Shown here piece after piece: positions 41,701 to 50,030 of a DNA stretch of 50,107 nucleotides. The position numbers and the translations under genes were made by a program. The DNA is from Thiomargarita sp. Lineage in GTDB: Bacteria; Pseudomonadota; Gammaproteobacteria; Beggiatoales; Beggiatoaceae. Within the stretch, counting starts at the first letter, position 1, and every line of letters starts with the position of its first letter. Under the pieces are notes generated by a model. The model saw only the letters and a list, made by a program, of their open reading frames with translations. It made no database searches and was not told where the DNA came from. Where the stretch lies: the NCBI GenBank assembly GCA_022729575.1, contig DZAL01000004.1, forward strand, positions 1 to 50,107, given 5' to 3'.

Positions 41701-43355
41701 GCGGCCGTTATTTCAGTGTCCTCAGTAGTTGATTCAGTAGTTTTCCCAGTAGTGGTGTCCTCGGGTTTTTCGGTAGGACTGATAATTTCCTCTCCCGTTG
41801 GCACTAAACTAGGCTGTGGTGTAAGCTCTGGTTCAGTCGTGCTGATTCCAGCAGTAGTTCCAGCTACCTCTTTCGGCTCCTCTTGACCAGGAGTGGTAGG
41901 TACCGTTGGTGGAGTAAGTTTAGATTCTGCCGGAGACGCAGTTGGCTCTGGAGTCGTCGGTTTGACCTCGGTACTGGACGCAATTGGGGCTGGTTTTTCA
42001 GCAGTTGGTGTAGCTTGATCAGCGGTGACTGGTGGTTTCGCGGTCGCTACAGGTGTTGCCGCTACCATGGTCGGAGGCGCGGCCCTCAGCGCTTTTTTGG
42101 CATCTACCAATTCTTGACGAGCCTGAGCGAAATCTTTGGCTTGTTTGTCGAAGTTTTTAGTTTGTTTAGCCAATTGCTCTTGTAATTTGGCCAAATTTTG
42201 ATTTTGTAATTTGAGCAGATTATTTACTTCATCTAACTGCTTTTTCATGGTAACTACTAGGTCTTTAGTACTGCCCAATTCCTTTTTCAATTCTTTATTT
42301 TCAGCATTAATACTGACGTTAGCTTCAGTTAACCGCTTAACCTCCTTATTCAGTTTGTTAAATTGTTCATTTTGCGCCTCTCCCACCGAACCTTCTTGTT
42401 GGTTGGTAGATTCTGGGGCGGTGATTCGAACTTGAGGTTCGGTGGCAATCACCTTTTTAGTGGGTGCTGGTACCACTGGTGGGGCACTTTCTGGTGCCGC
42501 TTCAGTCTCTTCCGCAGTGCGATTGGTAGATGACGTATCATCGACTTGAGATTTAGCCACTCGAACCGCAGGCGGAGGGGCGACATGTTTGCTATCCCAA
42601 CCGGGAATTTTAAGCGTTTTGCCGGCCTGAATCAGATTCATATTGCGTCTGATAAAAGCACCAGGATTGGCATGATAAATATTGACCATGTGTTGTTCTA
42701 AAGACACCGACCGTGGTTTAGTTTGATTAGCAATTTGCCATAAAGTGTCGTTGCTAGAAACGCTATAACTGCCGCCGCGGCCACGACCACCACTACTCTC
42801 TTTTCTATTCGCTTTGCTTACTCTGGGGGTAGAGGTGCGAGAGGGTTTAGTCGCTGATTTTGACTTAGCCACCGCGGTTCGTGCCAAACGAGTTGGCGGG
42901 TCGGCGGCCAAAGCCCGGAGAGACGGTGGTGGAGGTGGAGCGGTGACTGCACGCAATTTTTTTTCATATAAAGGGGGGTCTAATAGAACCGTATATTCTC
43001 GTAAAATTCGACCACTGGGCCAAGTGACTTCTAACAGAAAATTGAGAAAAGGTTCTCTTAATGGTTGCTGGCTGCTTAGGCGAATAACTGCACCGGCGTT
43101 GCCAGTAGCTTGTACCTTAAATTGTAATGAAGTCAGAATCTGAGTTCGATCCAACCCAGCGCGGCGAAAAGACTCGTTGGAAGCCAAATTTATTCTGATA
43201 TTTCCGGCTTCTCCTTTGGGTACCGACATCACTTCAATTTTGGCATTTAAGGGTTCATTGAGTTTGGAATATACTTCTATACGACTGAGTCCTAACGCTT
43301 GAATTTGAAAGCTCAGGAGAAGTCCGGTTAAAGTTAATATCAATTGGCGTAACAT
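38730..43355 (-). CDS. fimV: FimV/HubP-type polar peptidoglycan-binding protein
   Basis: Seen: 1541 residues. Signal peptide (1-20). FimV N-terminal domain 21-130 (LSRIEVYSKLNEPLNAKIEV, FLNFLLEVTWPSGRILREYTVLLDPP). LysM 197-252 (SSNDTLWQIANQTKPRSVSLEQHMVNIYHANPGAF; split). Coiled coil 325-425, Pro/Thr linker, transmembrane segment 603-625 followed by KRRRKDE. TPR-like DVYIAYETFDKAEELLKPAI. About 650 residues of extremely acidic repeats of the type DDLSLDLGE / EELSLD. Conserved FimV C-terminus FDLAQMYIDIEDTDSARTTLEEIV. Organises cell poles, type IV pili and chromosome/flagellar partners. Between asd and truA, the conserved location. RBS AAGGAG. Confidence 0.96.
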   Translation of the reverse strand: MLRQLILTLTGLLLSFQIQALGLSRIEVYSKLNEPLNAKIEVMSVPKGEAGNIRINLASNESFRRAGLDRTQILTSLQFKVQATGNAGAVIRLSSQQPLREPFLNFLLEVTWPSGRILREYTVLLDPPLYEKKLRAVTAPPPPPSLRALAADPPTRLARTAVAKSKSATKPSRTSTPRVSKANRKESSGGRGRGGSYSVSSNDTLWQIANQTKPRSVSLEQHMVNIYHANPGAFIRRNMNLIQAGKTLKIPGWDSKHVAPPPAVRVAKSQVDDTSSTNRTAEETEAAPESAPPVVPAPTKKVIATEPQVRITAPESTNQQEGSVGEAQNEQFNKLNKEVKRLTEANVSINAENKELKKELGSTKDLVVTMKKQLDEVNNLLKLQNQNLAKLQEQLAKQTKNFDKQAKDFAQARQELVDAKKALRAAPPTMVAATPVATAKPPVTADQATPTAEKPAPIASSTEVKPTTPEPTASPAESKLTPPTVPTTPGQEEPKEVAGTTAGISTTEPELTPQPSLVPTGEEIISPTEKPEDTTTGKTTESTTEDTEITAATDDENIGEAGKPTGVKEDTQKTTPVVEPTAPPPVEASLMDTANDLVNQVPGGWLTIGGIGGGTVLLLLLGGFLKRRRKDEGGVAEWKEGTELTEGEILAELARLEAETQPQKKMANDEDNIDEFLDNLKAEEEPADEELLENVDVYIAYETFDKAEELLKPAIEQHPTVQKYRLKLLEVYAAAKQEDKFEEAAKVFYAETGGQSPFWDEVLTQWYTLGTDRPLDVSEVEFTPAKSTIKAKPSMTDREEDVDGLGLAGLAGAAALGAGAAMVLAGDEEATTTDTEMDNVLAGLADSGLDLGVNDESDDFNLDLGTPLEGLEEIDRGSHDDNDADLSLNLGDDLNLDLGSDLESNVTAEATTEEEATVEDDGLSFTTDLDLDQDEHETTTTSFEEEVEEEDVALDSSTDDELDELTTSGSEDDLSLDLGETFEDTSDSEAEDLSLDMGHEETETLDEGLSFDDDLSSDLGETTDEDMTAIGSDDDLSFDDESTDNLSAEEDQSMDLDLGVDDSLSFDEEPAESLSAEEDLSMELDGDTESASDSVEENLSLDELGEEEIPETAQDNDELSLLDDEELSLGMEATEAAASSATEEELSLDFEEDNTEMAPSTEEESLSLDEFSEDETTALSTETDLEEDLSLGDLDSELDTTSEETEVVETDELSLDEDLSMDTDNESAVATTMDSTEDDLSLEEDLSLDSEDLSLDSEESSLDMGMADEVSTDESELEEDGELSFEEELSSDTLDLDAEGAESNETDLATGSEELSLGEDDELSFDMGEEEETANVATDELSLEEDEGALADFAETEALSATDAIEESDLSMDLDAEDLDANLSLDDLDSDTTADEIGDISSTVEDEDAIMPTLDEDSELTTTEEISDDNELDMGSLGLDDDLAGELGIQLDDDDSTLDSGSDHEFGDLLTGMEDNEFGELSGESEMNLDGSDDINSKFDLAQMYIDIEDTDSARTTLEEIVAEGDEEQKQRAQKMMKGLV

Positions 43356-43453
43356 AATTATAATCTGCTCCTTATTTTACATTGAGGTCGTATTTTATAG
43401 CGAACAAATGTATCGGTAATCGGTAATCGGTGTGTTTTATATATTATTTATTT

Positions 43454-43570
43454 AGATTTGACAACTTTAAAAAAGTTGTCAAATCTTCCGTTTGAACAGT
43501 TTCGGTGCTTTGTCACCTACATATCTTGGGAGGTTTAAGATTTGACAAGTTGCGAAAAATTGTCAAATCT
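43454..43570. repeat. Palindrome pair F upstream of fimV
   Basis: Copies at 43454-43486 (centre AAAAA) and 43538-43570 (AAGTTGCGAAAAATT, with a compensated mismatch). Spacing is 84 bp and the spacer is not repeated. Between asd and fimV. Confidence 0.92.
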
Positions 43571-43611
43571 AAACCTGATTCCCATCTAATGAAATCACCT
43601 AACAGTATAAC

Positions 43612-44634
43612 TTATAAATAATCTTTTACCAAGATTTCGGCAATTTGAATACTATTTAAAGCCGCACCTTTACGAATATTATCAGAGACTACCCATAAAT
43701 TGATACCGCGTGGGTGTGAAATATCTTCACGAATACGTCCTACAAATACAGGGTCTTTTCCCGCCGCTTCAGTAACCGCGGTTGGATAACCACCGGGTTT
43801 GCATTCGTCCATTAACACGACCCCCGGGGCTTGTTTCAGTAAATTCCGGACTTGCTCCGCCGTGATTTTTTCACGAGTTTCGATATGCACAGCTTCTGAA
43901 TGGCCATAAAACACGGGTACCCGCACGGCTGTTGGATTGACCAAAATGGAGTCATCCTCTAAAATTTTACGTGTTTCCCAGACCATTTTCATCTCTTCCT
44001 TGGTATAGCCATTTTCCATAAAAACATCAATCTGAGGTAGCACATTAAAAGCAATTTGTTTTGGATAAACCTCACAAGTGATAGGCTTACCATTCAACAG
44101 CGCTGCTGTTTGTTTAGCTAATTCCTCAATAGCTTCTTTACCGGTACCAGATACCGATTGATAAGTAGCGACATTAATCCGTTCAATGCCCACCGCGTCG
44201 TAAATGGGTTTCAAGGCAACTACCATCTGAATAGTAGAACAATTGGGATTAGCAATAATATTGCGGTTTTTATACAGTGTCAGCGCTTGTGGGTTGACTT
44301 CTGGTACCACCAACGGTATATCTAGGTCTTGTCGAAATTGGGAGGTATTATCAACCACCACACAGCCGGCCTGACCGGCTTTAGGGGCGTAAATAGCCGA
44401 GATTGAGGCACCCGGTGAAAATAAGCCTATTTGTACTTTAGAAAAATCAAATTTTTCTAAGTCCTCTACTATCAGCGATTTACCATTGAATCTTAGGTTT
44501 TTACCAGCAGAACGACTACTGGCGATTGGATAGAGGTGACGGACTGGAAATTGACGTTCTTCTAAAATAGCAATCATGGTTTCACCGACCGCACCGGTGG
44601 CACCTACAACAGCAACATCAAATAAACGACTCAT
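43612..44634 (-). CDS. asd: Aspartate-semialdehyde dehydrogenase
   Basis: Start chosen at ATG 44634 (MSRLFDVAVVGATGAVGETM) with RBS AAAGGT; the ORF to 44685 begins in a repeat. 340 residues, the normal length. NADP-binding GATGAVGE, IANPNCSTIQMVVAL (catalytic Cys), YQSVSGTGKEAIEEL, RVPVFYGHSEAVHIET (His). Second step of the aspartate pathway to Lys/Thr/Met and diaminopimelate. Upstream of fimV on the same strand as in Pseudomonas. Confidence 0.96.
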   Translation of the reverse strand: MSRLFDVAVVGATGAVGETMIAILEERQFPVRHLYPIASSRSAGKNLRFNGKSLIVEDLEKFDFSKVQIGLFSPGASISAIYAPKAGQAGCVVVDNTSQFRQDLDIPLVVPEVNPQALTLYKNRNIIANPNCSTIQMVVALKPIYDAVGIERINVATYQSVSGTGKEAIEELAKQTAALLNGKPITCEVYPKQIAFNVLPQIDVFMENGYTKEEMKMVWETRKILEDDSILVNPTAVRVPVFYGHSEAVHIETREKITAEQVRNLLKQAPGVVLMDECKPGGYPTAVTEAAGKDPVFVGRIREDISHPRGINLWVVSDNIRKGAALNSIQIAEILVKDYL

Positions 44635-44674
44635 TAATTTTACCTTTGTTAATATATGGAAAATGTTGGCCAGT

Positions 44675-44707
44675 AGGGATAACACCCCTTCGAGGGGTGT
44701 TATCCCT
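44675..44707. repeat. AGGGATAACACCCC palindrome upstream of asd
   Basis: 33-bp palindrome with TCG centre, same family as 11105-11239. It lies 40 bp upstream of the asd start, and the longest asd ORF would begin inside it. Confidence 0.88.
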
Positions 44708-44872
44708 CAGATATCAAGTACAACAGTGGATGAATATTACTATATAACAACTCTAAATTATTTTTAGAACTGGTTTGCTAATAAGTTTAGTAGTTTTGGA
44801 TAAATGAGTAAACGGCAGAAATTATCCAAAAAATAAATATACGTTTTTACAGTGCAGTTTTTGGTTCGATTT

Positions 44873-45115
44873 AGATTTGACAACTTTCGAAAAGTTGTCA
44901 AATCTGTGACACGAAGATTTGACAACTTTCGAAAAGTTGTCAAATCTGTGACGCGGAGATTTGACAACTTTCGAAAAGTTGTCAAATCTGTGACGCGGAG
45001 ATTTGACAACTTTCGAAAAGTTGTCAAATCTGTGACACGGAGATTTGACAACTTTCGAAAAGTTGTCAAATCTGTGACGCGGAGATTTGACAACTTTCGA
45101 AAAGTTGTCAAATCT
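44873..45115. repeat. Palindrome array G: six copies, 42-bp period
   Basis: Copies start at 44873, 44915, 44957, 44999, 45041 and 45083 with exact 42-bp spacing. Identical 33-bp unit (centre TTCGAAAA form), 9-bp spacer GTGACGCGG with one or two variants (ACACG). Because 42 is divisible by three both strands remain open: minus strand LTTFRKLSNLRVTD repeated, plus strand FDNFRKVVKSVTRR repeated. Not considered real genes. Confidence 0.97.
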
Positions 45116-45149
45116 TTAACCAGGCTGGGGTGGTTGGTCGAGCTACCGT

Positions 45150-45797
45150 TTAAAGAAATTGCATTTCATTCAAATGTACCTCAATTTTTTCCCAGCTTGT
45201 GGCCAAGTGACAAGCATAATCAGGATGAATGGTTACTTTTTGTAAGTACCATATCGTGTTTCCTACTAAAGCACGTCTATTTTGAAGAATAATTTCCCGC
45301 AACGGCAAATATAATCCTCTCCCATCGGCTTTCATCACGCTTTCTTTCATGGTCCAATAATCATAAAACTTCTCATAAGAAATTTTCGGGGTAGAGATAA
45401 TAGCCCATTCTTCTGCCGACATTTCTCTTTTGAAATCATTGACTTCAATTGGTTTAATCCGTTCTATATCAATTCCTCCGCGTCCCTGGTTTAACAAAGC
45501 ACAAACCACATATTCGCCAGAATGTGACAAATTGAAATCCCAGTGAGAATCAACAATAAAAGGACGACCATGCTCTCCTGAATGCAACTGTTCTAAACAA
45601 TTTTGGTCATAACCTACAGTAAGCAATGCTTGTCGCAATAATAACTGACTCAGTAATGCTGAATGTTGGTCTTGCCAACGCCGGTAACGGTTGATTCGAT
45701 TTTGATACGATTTGGGTAATTGGTTTAAATAACTATGCCATTGCTCGAAAGCTAACGGCGAATTAAAAGTAGTATAAAAGATTTCAACGAGATTCAT
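45150..45797 (-). CDS. 4'-phosphopantetheinyl transferase (Sfp type)
   Basis: Seen: 215 residues. WDFNLSHSGEYVVCAL, GGIDIERIKPIEV (Mg-binding GxDxE), FYDYWTMKESVMKADGRGL (W-x-x-KES-x-x-K). Transfers phosphopantetheine from CoA to carrier proteins; Sfp-type enzymes act on polyketide/nonribosomal or fatty-acid carriers, and the target is unknown because no synthase gene is nearby. The 3' end is 35 bp from array G. Confidence 0.93.
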   Translation of the reverse strand: MNLVEIFYTTFNSPLAFEQWHSYLNQLPKSYQNRINRYRRWQDQHSALLSQLLLRQALLTVGYDQNCLEQLHSGEHGRPFIVDSHWDFNLSHSGEYVVCALLNQGRGGIDIERIKPIEVNDFKREMSAEEWAIISTPKISYEKFYDYWTMKESVMKADGRGLYLPLREIILQNRRALVGNTIWYLQKVTIHPDYACHLATSWEKIEVHLNEMQFL

Positions 45798-45827
45798 AAC
45801 GATAATATTTTTGAACGACGGTTGATA

Positions 45828-45931
45828 AGTACTGAAGCAGAAATTTTACGGTATTTTTCCCTCACCCCCGGCCCCTCTCCCAGAGGGAGAGGGGAGAAAG
45901 AAATATAGGAGAAAATTTCTGCTTCAGTACT
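45828..45931. mobile_element. AGTACT-ended MITE-like element, 104 bp
   Basis: AGTACTGAAGCAGAAATTTT ... AAATTTCTGCTTCAGTACT with central CCCCTCTCCC/GGGAGAGGGG; TA at 45826-45827 and 45932-45933. Confidence 0.85.
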
Positions 45932-45933
45932 TA

Positions 45934-46251
45934 GTCTCGGACCTCACTTATGGTTACGCTGTTGGAGTCCAAATCTTCAGATTTGGAAACGCCATCTCAC
46001 TTTGACCAGTCTCCTCCAAAGCTGAAGGTTATGAATTGGAGTAGAGGCTTTAGCCGGTCAAGACCAATTCCGTTGGAGTAGAGGCTTTAGCCGGTGCCCC
46101 CAAATTTAGTTCGGTGCCAGCCTTCACCGGCTAAAGCCTCTACTCCAATCGCCCTCTACTCCAATCGCCCTCTACTCGAAGCGGCCTCTACTTCAATTCT
46201 TCCATTAACTTAGGTGTGGCATACTAAGGTTGTACACACATACACGAATAC
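45934..46251. other. Gene-free stretch between two MITE-like elements
   Basis: Contains a diverged GTTGGAGTCC composite element (about 45961-46030), then inverted copies of GAGTAGAGGCTTTAGCCGGT (about 46040-46095) against ACCGGCTAAAGCCTCTACTC (about 46126-46145), then three direct CCTCTACTCCAATCG-like units to about 46195. No gene. Confidence 0.72.
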
Positions 46252-46253
46252 TA

Positions 46254-46358
46254 AGTACTGAAATAGCAGTAATTTTCTCCTATTTTCTTTCGCCCCTCTC
46301 CCTTTGGGAGAGGGGTCGGGGGTGAGGGAAAATACTGCCGAATTTCTGCTTCAGTACT
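46254..46358. mobile_element. AGTACT-ended MITE-like element, 105 bp
   Basis: Left end AGTACTGAAATAGCAG (slightly diverged), right end AATTTCTGCTTCAGTACT; TA at 46252-46253 and 46359-46360. Ends 10 bp before the stop of the channel gene. Confidence 0.82.
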
Positions 46359-46368
46359 TACTATACTA

Positions 46369-49300
46369 TTATCCTTCGATTTCTTTTGGTTCTAAATGCT
46401 CCTCTCTCTTCTCAGCGGCCGAAGATGGCCAAGTTTTCACATACACTTCCCGTTGTGGATAAGGAATTTTAATATTGGCATCTTTAAAACTATTCCAAAT
46501 GTTTAACAACATTTGCCCCTTGACTCCCACCGAAGTAACTGCCAGCAAATTAATGAACACATCTATTCTTAAAATCAGCGCAGAATCCGCAAACTCCCAT
46601 AAAGTCACTTGAAAAGGTGGCTCCTTAACAATTACTGGCAATTCTTGTAGTACCTGGTTAACCACTGCGATAGCTTGATTTGGATCACTGTTATAACTGA
46701 TACCCACATAGCTAGTTAAACGTCGTAACGGATTACTATGAGTCCAATTAGTAAACGCATTTGAAATTAACTCCGCATTAGGGACGATCACTTCCTCCAA
46801 ATCCCTGGTTTGAATAGTTAAAGAACGAATCCCAATTTCCGTCACCATTCCCTCATAATTACTGCCAATCTTGACAATATCTCCCGTGCGTAATGGACGC
46901 TCGATCAATAACAAAATGCCACTGACGAAATTGTTAGCGATGTTTTGTAAGCCAAAGCCGATGCCTACGCCTAACGCACCCGCGAAGATGGTTAACGTAG
47001 TTAAGTCGAGGCCCAACATTCGCAAAGTTATTAACAAACCAATTAACACCACCGCATATTGAGTAAATACGGATAAACTATGACGCATACCCAAGTCAGT
47101 AACTCCAAGATAAATCCAACGGTAGGTAACACGACGCGACCAACTACCAAACCAGAAGACTATCCATAAAGTTAACAGCGAGAGCAATAAAGTGTCTATT
47201 TTAACTTCGGTATTTCCTACTTTGAACAACGAGTAGAGAAACCATTGCTCCAGCGTATCTATTACCGCGGATTCACGTAAACCGACTTTGGTATACCATC
47301 CATTTAACCAGAAAAAGGTGATGATAGCCACGCCCATCAAAATGAGCCAGACCAGACGTTGGAATAATGGCAAAATATCTTGGGTCCACAATAAGCCGTA
47401 TTGACTATGTTTCAACGCAAAATTTTTCAAAAACATAATACTGTCTTCTAATAAACCTTGGGCAATTAACCAACCGGTTAGCACGAGCAGAAACCAACTG
47501 GCGTGGGCGGCCACTTTCCAACCTAGATTGAGATAACCAATGACTCCCAACACGGCCACCGCTAAAATCGACAGTGGAAATAATAACGTGATGACACGAA
47601 TCACTAACCACCAGTAACTCTTCACACGGTCTACTAATAAGACCAATAAGGTGTGACGAATCTTCATCACCGGCCAGACCATTAAGGATAAGAATAGCAT
47701 AAACCCGCTATCGAATAAATCGACAATATGCACTGGTGTATTTAAATCATATTTCTCAAAACGTAGATGACCCCATCCAGTAATCACCGTTAATATCCCC
47801 ATGAAAATCAAACTCCAATGCAATTGCCGATAAATTTTCGAACGATTTTCCGTTTTGATTTCTTTATCGGACAACCATAACCAGGCCAAAGTAAGTACGA
47901 ATTTCACGCCCACCCAGGTCAATCCCACCAGCCAAAATAACTGCATACTGGATTGACTCGGTTGCGCTATCCATATCAGTAAAAATAACAAACCACCAAT
48001 GGCAATCGTTAGTGCATTGAGGTGTAATAAGCGCAATCCGTGCAAGAAACTATTAGCCAAAAAAGTTCGCACCGACAATCGGCTTAACTGTTCAAATATC
48101 AACACCAGGCTGGTTTTAACCAAAAAAAAGACCATTAACCAAATTAAGGAAACAATACTGATTAACAACCATTTTTCTCGGGCCAACTGTTGAAATGTAC
48201 TTTGTAAATCCTGCCAAGTAAATTGTAACTGTTGCCCAAATCGCTGCGGGACTTGATTCAAATCTTTCAGTAAATTTTGCCATTCAGTCAAATCGTTAGG
48301 CAATTCGCGGCGACTGAATAAGGTGCGCCGTTGATATTCCAAATACGCTTTTCTTAACTCGTCCAACGCACTTTGCCCTTGGAGCAATAAACTCTGTAAT
48401 TGTTCAATTAACTGAGTTAGCAAATTCTGCGCTTGCGTTATCGGTAGTTTGTCTTTCAAGGTCTCTTGACGTTTTTTGACAATCTCCTGTTGTTGCTTCA
48501 ATAATCCAATTTTATCCTTTAACAAATTCTGTAAACCTTGAAACTCCAGCACTAACGCTTGCAAATTGTTAAATTTATCCGACGCTATTTTGCCGGTTTC
48601 CTTAAGCGTGGTTTGGAGTTGATTAAACTGCTCACGCAAATTATCCAATTTTAGTTGATAAATGGAGGATTGTACATTCACCTCTTCAACTTGAATCTGT
48701 GCTTCCACTAAAATTCGTGAAGCACTGTCTTCGATGCCCTCTAATTGTTTGCGGAGCTCGACAATACGTGCTAATAGCGGCGCAGTTTTAGACTGAATCA
48801 AACTTTCTAAATCTTGCTGTTTGCGATTTTGTGAAACATTTTGCAATGCGGCATACCAACTGGCCATAATCATCGAATACTGACGCGCAATTTCAATGCG
48901 TTTGGTAAGAATCGCCAGATGTTTTTCTTCTTGCTCAACCAGTTTTTGGTGTAACTGCACCTTATTTTCAACCTCTTTCAGTTGTCGATTGGAGGCCACC
49001 ACTTTCTCCGCCTGGTTAACCTCCTTAGTCGCTGGCGAATATTTCTTTAATGCCTCTAAGGTATTTTGTAATTCCTTCAAATTAACCCGAAATCGTTCTA
49101 AATTACTTTCGGTGGTTTGTAACTCCAACCGTAAATTATCCACCTCGACACTAGCGGCCTCTTTATCCAAGGCGGCTTGTGCCACCGCATCGATGATTTC
49201 TGTGGACTGCATCGTTTCTAAACTAGCGATTTTAGTGGGCAACTCTTTTTGCGCCGTGAGTAAAGCCGCTTTTTTTCGCTCCAGCAATTGTTGAACTTCT

Positions 49301-49992
49301 TGTACTAAGCGTTGCCGCTCTTCGACGGGTTTTTGCCAATAAGCGGTTTGTACTTGATCATTCCAAGCGGCCGCTAATTTTAATTGTTGCGCCGCCAATT
49401 CTACTCGTTGTTTCGACAAAGTCAACTGTGTTTCAGTGAGCGTCATCAACTGTTTTTGGGTAGCTAATTCCGATTCTAAAGCTAACCGTGATGACGATGC
49501 TACTGGTATCGATGGTGGTTCACTATTATTCTCACTCTCGTTCTCATTTTTACCTTCACCGAGTTGCGCCTGGTTGACCGGTGCCACTTCGGTAGTTTGA
49601 CTCGTACTTAAGTTTGCTAATTGTGCCCCTAACTCTTTCAATCTAGCACGATATTTATCTAAACTGGCTTCGGTAATTGGTAGCGCCGTCTTGATTTTTT
49701 CCAACTCGAGTTCGGCCTCAACCAGCCCTTGCTTGCCTCCTTCCAAGATTGTTGTCGACACCTCTGACATCGTTTTCAAGGTAGCCACATTAGCTTGAAA
49801 TTTTTGTTCAGATTCAGGCAATGCCGCCTGCTCCTCCTTTAATTTAGTCTGAGTTTCCTGCAACAATTGCTCTTGTTGTACCAGTAATTGAGATAATGGC
49901 AGACTAGCTTCAGTTTCAGCACGTACCGTCAAGTTAACCCCGAAATCTAAACATAACATAAACACTATCAATAACTTAATCAATAAATACAT
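46369..49992 (-). CDS. MscK/KefA-like mechanosensitive channel
   Basis: Seen: 1207 residues, RBS AGGAG. Signal peptide (LLIVFMLCLDFGVNLTVRA), a long periplasmic coiled-coil region (about 25-590), about 11 hydrophobic segments (about 600-1030), then the MscS core: TLTIFAGALGVGIGFGLQNIANNFVSGILLLIERPLRTGDIVKIG (pore helix and beta domain start; split), IGIRSLTIQTRDLEEVIVPNAELI and a C-terminal alpha/beta domain. Size and large periplasmic part match MscK/YjeP-type channels (E. coli about 1120 residues). Releases solutes on osmotic downshock. Monocistronic as far as visible. Confidence 0.93.
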   Translation of the reverse strand: MYLLIKLLIVFMLCLDFGVNLTVRAETEASLPLSQLLVQQEQLLQETQTKLKEEQAALPESEQKFQANVATLKTMSEVSTTILEGGKQGLVEAELELEKIKTALPITEASLDKYRARLKELGAQLANLSTSQTTEVAPVNQAQLGEGKNENESENNSEPPSIPVASSSRLALESELATQKQLMTLTETQLTLSKQRVELAAQQLKLAAAWNDQVQTAYWQKPVEERQRLVQEVQQLLERKKAALLTAQKELPTKIASLETMQSTEIIDAVAQAALDKEAASVEVDNLRLELQTTESNLERFRVNLKELQNTLEALKKYSPATKEVNQAEKVVASNRQLKEVENKVQLHQKLVEQEEKHLAILTKRIEIARQYSMIMASWYAALQNVSQNRKQQDLESLIQSKTAPLLARIVELRKQLEGIEDSASRILVEAQIQVEEVNVQSSIYQLKLDNLREQFNQLQTTLKETGKIASDKFNNLQALVLEFQGLQNLLKDKIGLLKQQQEIVKKRQETLKDKLPITQAQNLLTQLIEQLQSLLLQGQSALDELRKAYLEYQRRTLFSRRELPNDLTEWQNLLKDLNQVPQRFGQQLQFTWQDLQSTFQQLAREKWLLISIVSLIWLMVFFLVKTSLVLIFEQLSRLSVRTFLANSFLHGLRLLHLNALTIAIGGLLFLLIWIAQPSQSSMQLFWLVGLTWVGVKFVLTLAWLWLSDKEIKTENRSKIYRQLHWSLIFMGILTVITGWGHLRFEKYDLNTPVHIVDLFDSGFMLFLSLMVWPVMKIRHTLLVLLVDRVKSYWWLVIRVITLLFPLSILAVAVLGVIGYLNLGWKVAAHASWFLLVLTGWLIAQGLLEDSIMFLKNFALKHSQYGLLWTQDILPLFQRLVWLILMGVAIITFFWLNGWYTKVGLRESAVIDTLEQWFLYSLFKVGNTEVKIDTLLLSLLTLWIVFWFGSWSRRVTYRWIYLGVTDLGMRHSLSVFTQYAVVLIGLLITLRMLGLDLTTLTIFAGALGVGIGFGLQNIANNFVSGILLLIERPLRTGDIVKIGSNYEGMVTEIGIRSLTIQTRDLEEVIVPNAELISNAFTNWTHSNPLRRLTSYVGISYNSDPNQAIAVVNQVLQELPVIVKEPPFQVTLWEFADSALILRIDVFINLLAVTSVGVKGQMLLNIWNSFKDANIKIPYPQREVYVKTWPSSAAEKREEHLEPKEIEG

Positions 49993-50030
49993 CTCCTGTT
50001 CTCCTATGGATATTTCAAATAAAAATTCTG

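Noticed and set aside
44764-45292. Repeat-peptide ORFs over array G (115 and 146 codons)
   Set aside because: Open on both strands only because the palindrome period is 42 bp; composition is that of the non-coding array.
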